A stretch of 64,000 nt of DNA from Ambrosia x helenae (Eukaryota > Streptophyta > Magnoliopsida > Asterales > Asteraceae): the NCBI GenBank assembly GCA_030844895.1, contig CM061231.1, forward strand, positions 34,791,149 to 34,855,148. Direction: 5' to 3'. The notes beneath the pieces were generated by a model. That model saw nothing but the letters and a program-made list of their open reading frames with translations, searched no databases and was not told the origin of the DNA. Below, one piece after another: positions 58,749 through 64,000 of this stretch; the stretch's first letter is position 1, and the number at the start of each line of letters is the position of its first letter. The position numbers were made by a program, and so were the translations under genes.

Positions 58749-61360
58749 TGTCACACCCCGCTAAGATGGAAACACGGGGATGTGATTCGAAAGGTTTTCA
58801 ACCACAAGGTTCGAGCAACACACAAGATTTAAACTAAATAGATACCATCAAAGGATGAACGATGTCATAAATTATTAAAATATCACAACATTGTCTGAAA
58901 ATAAAAATTTGTATGAAATCACATGACCCAAACACCAAGATAGCATATGAATAACACAACCAAATCCATGATGGTACCACCAAGTGTAAGCTCAAACCTA
59001 GCCCTCAAGTCTCTGCTCCACATGATTAGTTACCTGAAAAACATGCATAAAAGGTTTCTCAACATAATGTCGATGAGTTCACAGGTTTTAATGTACTATG
59101 TAAATTGCTCGTGTAATTCATGTGTGACCAATTATAAGCTAGCTAAGAGAATGATTACTGTGTAAACTATGAGTACCATAACCAAACCTCTTGACCGTTG
59201 TGCCTCGTGCATTGTAAAATAAAGAAAACGAATGTTTAGTAGAATACTAACACTCTTTCGTATGTAACCGGTTAGAGCGACTAACCAAGAATGGGGATGT
59301 CAACCCAATAGATCTGTTAAAGTGTTCCATGGCTTTTAATAGCTAATGGTTATAGTGTAAATGTAAGTACGAGGACTGATGAGCTCATGAAACAAATGTC
59401 TCATGTTCCATATGCTAGTCACGATAGAATAACACACAAATGAAATGTACTCGAAATGTAGCATGTTTATCCCCCAAAATGGAAAACTATAAAAATGGGG
59501 CCGTGAAATTCACCTGCTGACTGTAGATATGGTCTGGTAAAGCAGAAAAATGGAAGGACTACTGTCCTGACAACCGGTATCCCATGATTATTCAAGGACA
59601 TAGTAAGTTATACGGTCTTGTTGTGTATCATACAAATTGTTCACCCGACTTGTGGGCCCTTGTGTTAGTAAACTGTGGGCCATGTTTCGTGCACGTGACA
59701 GTCATTACTAAGTTCATGTGTACTTTTGTAAAGGTACGGTTTTGAACGTGTTATTGTGAAAACGTATTTAGAGTGAATCAAATTGGACCTCACGTGTCGT
59801 CATAGGTTATGATTTGTTCCTAATTGAACACGTGTGGTCGTTTTTATAGTAAAACAAGGGTTTTAACATATGTTTAAGTCTTTGTAAAGTCCAAACTGGT
59901 ATTAACACATGTTATGGTCTTTTTAACACATGTTATTATAGAATAGCCGAATCCTTAGCATAATTTGGAGTTTAATTCCGATCGCTTAGTGGATAAAAAA
60001 CAGCTGATCTATGTTTATCAAGGTATAATCGAAACATTACAAGTCGTGTTTTGCTTTTAAAGCATTGGCCTAGTCGTGGGTGCATTGTCTAGGCCGATAG
60101 ACATCACGTAGGTGTAGTAAATTGATATAGTGTGGTCTATAGATGTTTGAAACAATTTAAGTGAAACAATGCCTATAAAATTTTGTTGATGTGTATGTGA
60201 ATGGCTAACTACAAGGGATCAAGGGTCGAAGGGGTCGGGAAAACATAATAGGTTCGATTCAATAGAAGTTTGGGATTACAAATGACTTACCTAAGAATGG
60301 TTAGTAATGGAATGACTTCTAGAGGCCTTGTGATTTTCTCCTTCGATTTGAATGCTTCGAATGGCCTTGTGGTTATATGGTTATGGCTCGGGTTGGGGTT
60401 GGGAGAGTGACCTAGTGTTTTGTGAAGAAAGGAAGTTTGTTTGTGGCAATTGGAGATAATCTTGGGTTCCCTTTATATACTGCAATACATGGCGAGAGTA
60501 TTCCTTGATTCCTATCATCCATTGATAAGTACATGCCCCCTTTTTAGTGAAAGATCTTGACCAAATGATGTGTAGCCATTGAAAATGGGTTAGCCGATTA
60601 TGTTTTGCATCAAATCAAGTTGTTTTTGGCAAAGATTATGTCTAGTGAAGTGAGGTGTGTTTGTTTAGGGCCTAATTGTGTGCAAGGGAGCTCACCTTAT
60701 CTCCTAGTGTCGTGCATGGTGTAATAAGACATAGGTGATTAGATAATTATCAAGATTGTGTGGGATATAGGATGATGTATGGCTACCACGATTTGTCTTA
60801 GGTGAAAGAGAGGATAGTTGTGATGTTGACAAGAGGACGTTTGGCTTGAAAGGTCCCTATCGGCCGATTCTATTCTACAAAAGAGGAAGGGATGTCATCT
60901 TGCAAGGGTGATACTAGGTAGATTGTTTGTTTCCTCTTTTGATATAAGATAGGTAGGTTCATGATGGTGTAATGGTTTGGTGTCATGCTTGGGTTTTGGC
61001 CGAAGGTTTTTGTTTCAAGTGTAATACTCCATCATTAGTCATGTCCCTTTCAAGTGGAATTCTTGTTGTTTTTCTCTTGTCTTTGGTCAATTAGGGAAAG
61101 CAAGAGGGAAACTCTTATATCAAGTCTTTATCATTTGCCAATTAGATACAAGGTGTGTGTGAAAGTGACAAATGGTAGTAATATAAGGTAGTGTTCGGCT
61201 GAGATCTTTATGGGGAAAGAAGGAAGTGTTTTGGTGGATATTATACATATATATATGTTGTGGGGTTATACAATAACAATGGTTCCTCATGTCTAGTTTA
61301 CTAGGTCGAAGTGTGGTTCGTGGACATGAATAGATGTATGCGGCCGATTTTACCCTTACA
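58749..61360 (-). mobile_element. solo LTR 5 (2612 bp), minus orientation
   Basis: On the plus strand it starts TGTCACACCCCGC, the complement of the family end GGGGTGTGACA, and ends CCCTTACA followed by taaac. The flank taaac (58744-58748, 61361-61365) is an exact 5-bp match. On the minus strand TATATAAA is at 60479-60472 and GTAAGT at 60290-60285. The left end is secure; the right end rests on the duplication alone. Confidence 0.65.
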
Positions 61361-62210
61361 TAAACGTATATGTGTGATTTGTGTTGATAAACTCTAGTCA
61401 TCCTTGATATAAGAATATCTATTTAAGTGGCAGTATTGTCATATGTTTGGCTAGAATTTAAAGGTGCTCGATGACGATGTTAACATGTATTATTTTTATG
61501 GGTTATGGATCCATGAACACAAGTTATTGGATGTTAACATAGGATATTATTTGTTATCAAGCTAATATGTATACATGTGTTGGGAGGGGTTATCATGTGT
61601 TATGGAGTATTACATCAAGTGATAATATATGTTTGTTCTTCGGGAGTGTTTTATGTTTTGTATGGGTGATAACCTCAACAAACACTTTGTAATAGTTCGG
61701 GTTTGAGTGGACTGTGTAGCTTCCACTTGGGATTGTCACGTGTATTGTGGTTTTGTATTTGTGTGGAAGTTGGGTATCCGGTTGCTCTCTGTTGAGCATG
61801 TGATTGGCTTGACTAATCAACGCCAATTGCTTTGCGTTGTCCGGGTGTTGTATGCATAGACGGGCAATCTATTGAGTTTCCTCAATAGTTCCTGCTTTAC
61901 TAGATTGGGGGGTATAATGTGTGCAAAACGTCTAATTATGCAGATGAAATGACAATAATAAGTAAAATGCGTAGAGATGTTGACCTGGATCATTGACTGG
62001 TGTCATAGTTTCCCCCCAAATTCATTACAAACCTTTTCAAATTCCCTACGTAATTACTTCCAATCATATCCACATTAACTACAAAGACTGCGCATTAACT
62101 ACACTAAAAAGTGGAGACACATCACCCGCAAGGTTGCAATTCAACAACCAGGCATGCCACGTCATCACTTGGTGCTGGTTTGATGTAAAATAAAAAAGAA
62201 GTTCTACGCA
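61361..62210. other. no gene recognised
   Basis: Presumed host sequence, perhaps copia, between LTR 5 and LTR 4. It contains taacatg(t)gtta-like strings also seen inside LTR 5, so some of it could still be LTR 5. Confidence 0.4.
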
Positions 62211-62227
62211 TGTGTGACATCCGTCAC

Positions 62228-62237
62228 TTTTCCTTTT

Positions 62238-62278
<41 letters not shown>

Positions 62279-62279
62279 C
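62228..62279. repeat. (AAT)n microsatellite in LTR 4
   Basis: Uninterrupted ATA/AAT run within about 20 bp of the LTR start. Confidence 0.9.
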
Positions 62280-62482
62280 AGATTTTTTTATTAAACTAAC
62301 CCACACAAAGCCAAACCATATAAACCCACTTTTTCTTTTTTCTTTTGAAGCCCAACACACACAAAACACCCACCTTTCTTCTTTACCCTAGTCTGCCAGC
62401 CCAGACTTCAGCCCAGGAACAAGATCCGGCCCGAACAGCAGCCCAACAAGAGAGTCTGGCCCATCCCCTTTCCTCTCCTCTG

Positions 62483-62575
62483 TTTAAAAAAAAATATTAA
62501 TCTGCTGCTGCACAGACTCGAACCCGAGTCTGTGCCGGGTCACACACACGCGCACAACCACTTGAGCTACGGCTC
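62483..62575 (-). other. tRNA-like Pol III cassette d
   Basis: Minus strand: A-box-like TAGCTCAAGTGG (62569-62558), B-box-like GGTTCGAGTC (62524-62515) inside a hairpin GCACAGACTCG/CGAGTCTGTGC, then nine T at 62494-62486. Confidence 0.5.
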
Positions 62576-63199
62576 GTTTGTGATATAAACTCAACCTTAA
62601 TTATATTAAAACCCATCTAAAAACCTTGTTTTCTTCTTGTTTCTCTTCCTGATCGAGCGCTGCAGCCTTTTCAAACCAAAGAAACACCAAATTGATCCAA
62701 TAATCACGCGTATAAACAAAACAAACCCGAGAATTACGCACCATAATCATCTCCTTTTCCTAGTACATCATCACGCGTGTTTGAAGGTGTTGTAATGCGA
62801 GTCAAACACCATTAATAAACCTTCCAAATAAGCTCGATTGAAATCCTTATAAATACTCGTTTTTAATCTAATTAAACTTGCACACAACCTCTGAAAGGAA
62901 CGAAACACAAACCCCCACTCCCAATTCCTCTTAAACCTTCGTAATTATCAAGCTTTTCTTGTAGTTTGACTTTTGGGTTGACCACGCATTCATCATTTAA
63001 ATCGCATTGTAAGTTGTTTATTTTTGATGGGTTTTGTTAATCATGATCAACCGATCAATAGCCCTAACGTTTCTGAGACTATTGATCGTTAATTGATTTG
63101 ATTCAAGAAACTAGGGTTCTTATAAAATTAAATTGGGGAAGATGACTCTATTACATATCGTTTAAGTTTATTACAAATCAGAATCCTTAACAAAATGAA

Positions 63200-63294
63200 T
63201 CATAGACCAGTTGGTTGGGGCTTTTGGCTAAACTCATTGAACCGGATCAGACCAGGGTTCGATCCCCACCAACAACAACCCCTTTTTCTTTTAA
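63200..63294 (+). other. tRNA-like Pol III cassette e
   Basis: A-box-like TAGACCAGTTGG at 63203-63214, B-box-like GGTTCGATCCC at 63257-63267, then TTTTT at about 63282 and TTTT shortly after. It corresponds in position to cassettes b and c of LTR 3. Confidence 0.5.
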
Positions 63295-64000
63295 AACTCT
63301 ATTCTTTATATTTTTGCTATTTTCTTTTAAAAATCGTTTTAAAATACTAAAAATATTTTATAAATTCTACAAAATTTATTTTATGTTATTCCAATGATGA
63401 ACTTTGCTGTCCAATTTTTAGTTTTTCAAAAATCATTTATTTAATATATATAATAAATATTACAAATTTATTCATTTAAAAATTGTAAAATTCAATAAAA
63501 ATACCTAAGCGATTTTATAAAATTCCACAAAAATTATCCTAAACTTGTACAACAATAAACATTTCAGAAATAATTTTTATTTCTGAAAAACCGTTCATTT
63601 TATATTTTTAGTCAATTTTTGTTAGTTTTAATCATAAATAAATCATAATAAATTCATTTTTCAATATTTTTGCGCCAAAATTTTACATAAATTATTTCTA
63701 TTCATTTGGAACAGAAATAAAATTTTTAATTTAAAAATTCTTTAATTTTAATATTTTTAGATATTAAAGTTATATTTAGACAATTTGAAATAAATAGATT
63801 ATATATTCTATTTTCAAGAAAATAATTTTATAAAAATTATTTTCATACTTTAAACCTTATGTTGTGACTATATTCAACTTAAAATTTTACAAAGAGACTT
63901 TTATTTATTTATTTATTAAATTTCTTATATTTAATAAACAATTTATTTATTAATCAAATAAACGTTTATCCCCAATTCGAAGCCCTAGAAAATACTTATA

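Larger units (their letters stand above)
62211..64000 (+). mobile_element. LTR 4, 5' part, runs off the window
   Basis: Starts TGTGACATCCG at about 62213. TATAAAT at 62848, GTAAGT at 63009, and a CAATAG/CTATTG hairpin at 63052-63088 sit in the same order as in LTR 3. From 63290 to the end the AT-rich text follows 49120-49800 closely, reaching the same tatccccaattcgaa string. The 3' end, and whether it is solo or part of a full element, cannot be seen. Confidence 0.8.

Overview
This is plant nuclear DNA from a eudicot, and my inference is the daisy family (Asteraceae) or a close relative. The evidence is an intron-containing ribosomal protein gene with plant splice sites, telo-box promoter elements, AT-rich sequence with long (TA)n tracts, and dense nests of Ty1/copia and probable Ty3/gypsy LTR elements, L1-type LINEs, a SINE, MITEs and hAT-like elements. 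One 100-base run of N (38163-38262) is an assembly gap.

The only intact cellular gene I recognise is RPL3 (60S ribosomal protein L3), minus strand, five coding exons between 4457 and 2792. It has an inferred noncoding first exon at about 6966-7030, a 2.5 kb leader intron, and a promoter with two telo-boxes and a TGGGCT element. Bases 1-2700 hold only an unassigned exon-like stretch and a GC-rich tandem repeat.

From 7.2 to 19.7 kb lie: a young internally deleted copia element with identical 145-bp LTRs; a decayed reverse-transcriptase gene of an R2-like type (RT, then CCHC, then PD-(D/E)xK-like endonuclease) on the minus strand; two Helitron-like ends; and two LINE fragments, one split by a 2.5 kb solo LTR with a TTTAT target duplication. 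From 20 to 25.5 kb lie an LTR fragment, a 400-bp SINE with a 17-bp target duplication, a fold-back MITE and a LINE scrap. From 25.5 to 35.1 kb a chain of elements sits end to end, each bounded by (TA)n and rich in short palindromes.

From 35.1 to 44.6 kb lie copia LTR remnants, two hAT-like elements, the gap, and a tandem LTR-internal-LTR-internal-LTR copia derivative (target duplication AACAC) inserted in a second copy of the R2-like gene, on the plus strand. From 47.1 kb to the end a decayed copia element (LTR, leader, gag) hosts at least four solo LTRs: 2651, 3740, 1905 and 2612 bp. The first three have precise 5-bp duplications or nearly so, and the gag frame rejoins when two of them are removed. 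Another LTR runs off the right edge.

The least ordinary signals are in these large LTRs: arrays of perfect hairpins whose stems change in sequence but stay complementary around a conserved loop, tRNA-like A-box/B-box cassettes each followed by an oligo-T run, and a shared layout of TATA box then GTAAG splice donor.
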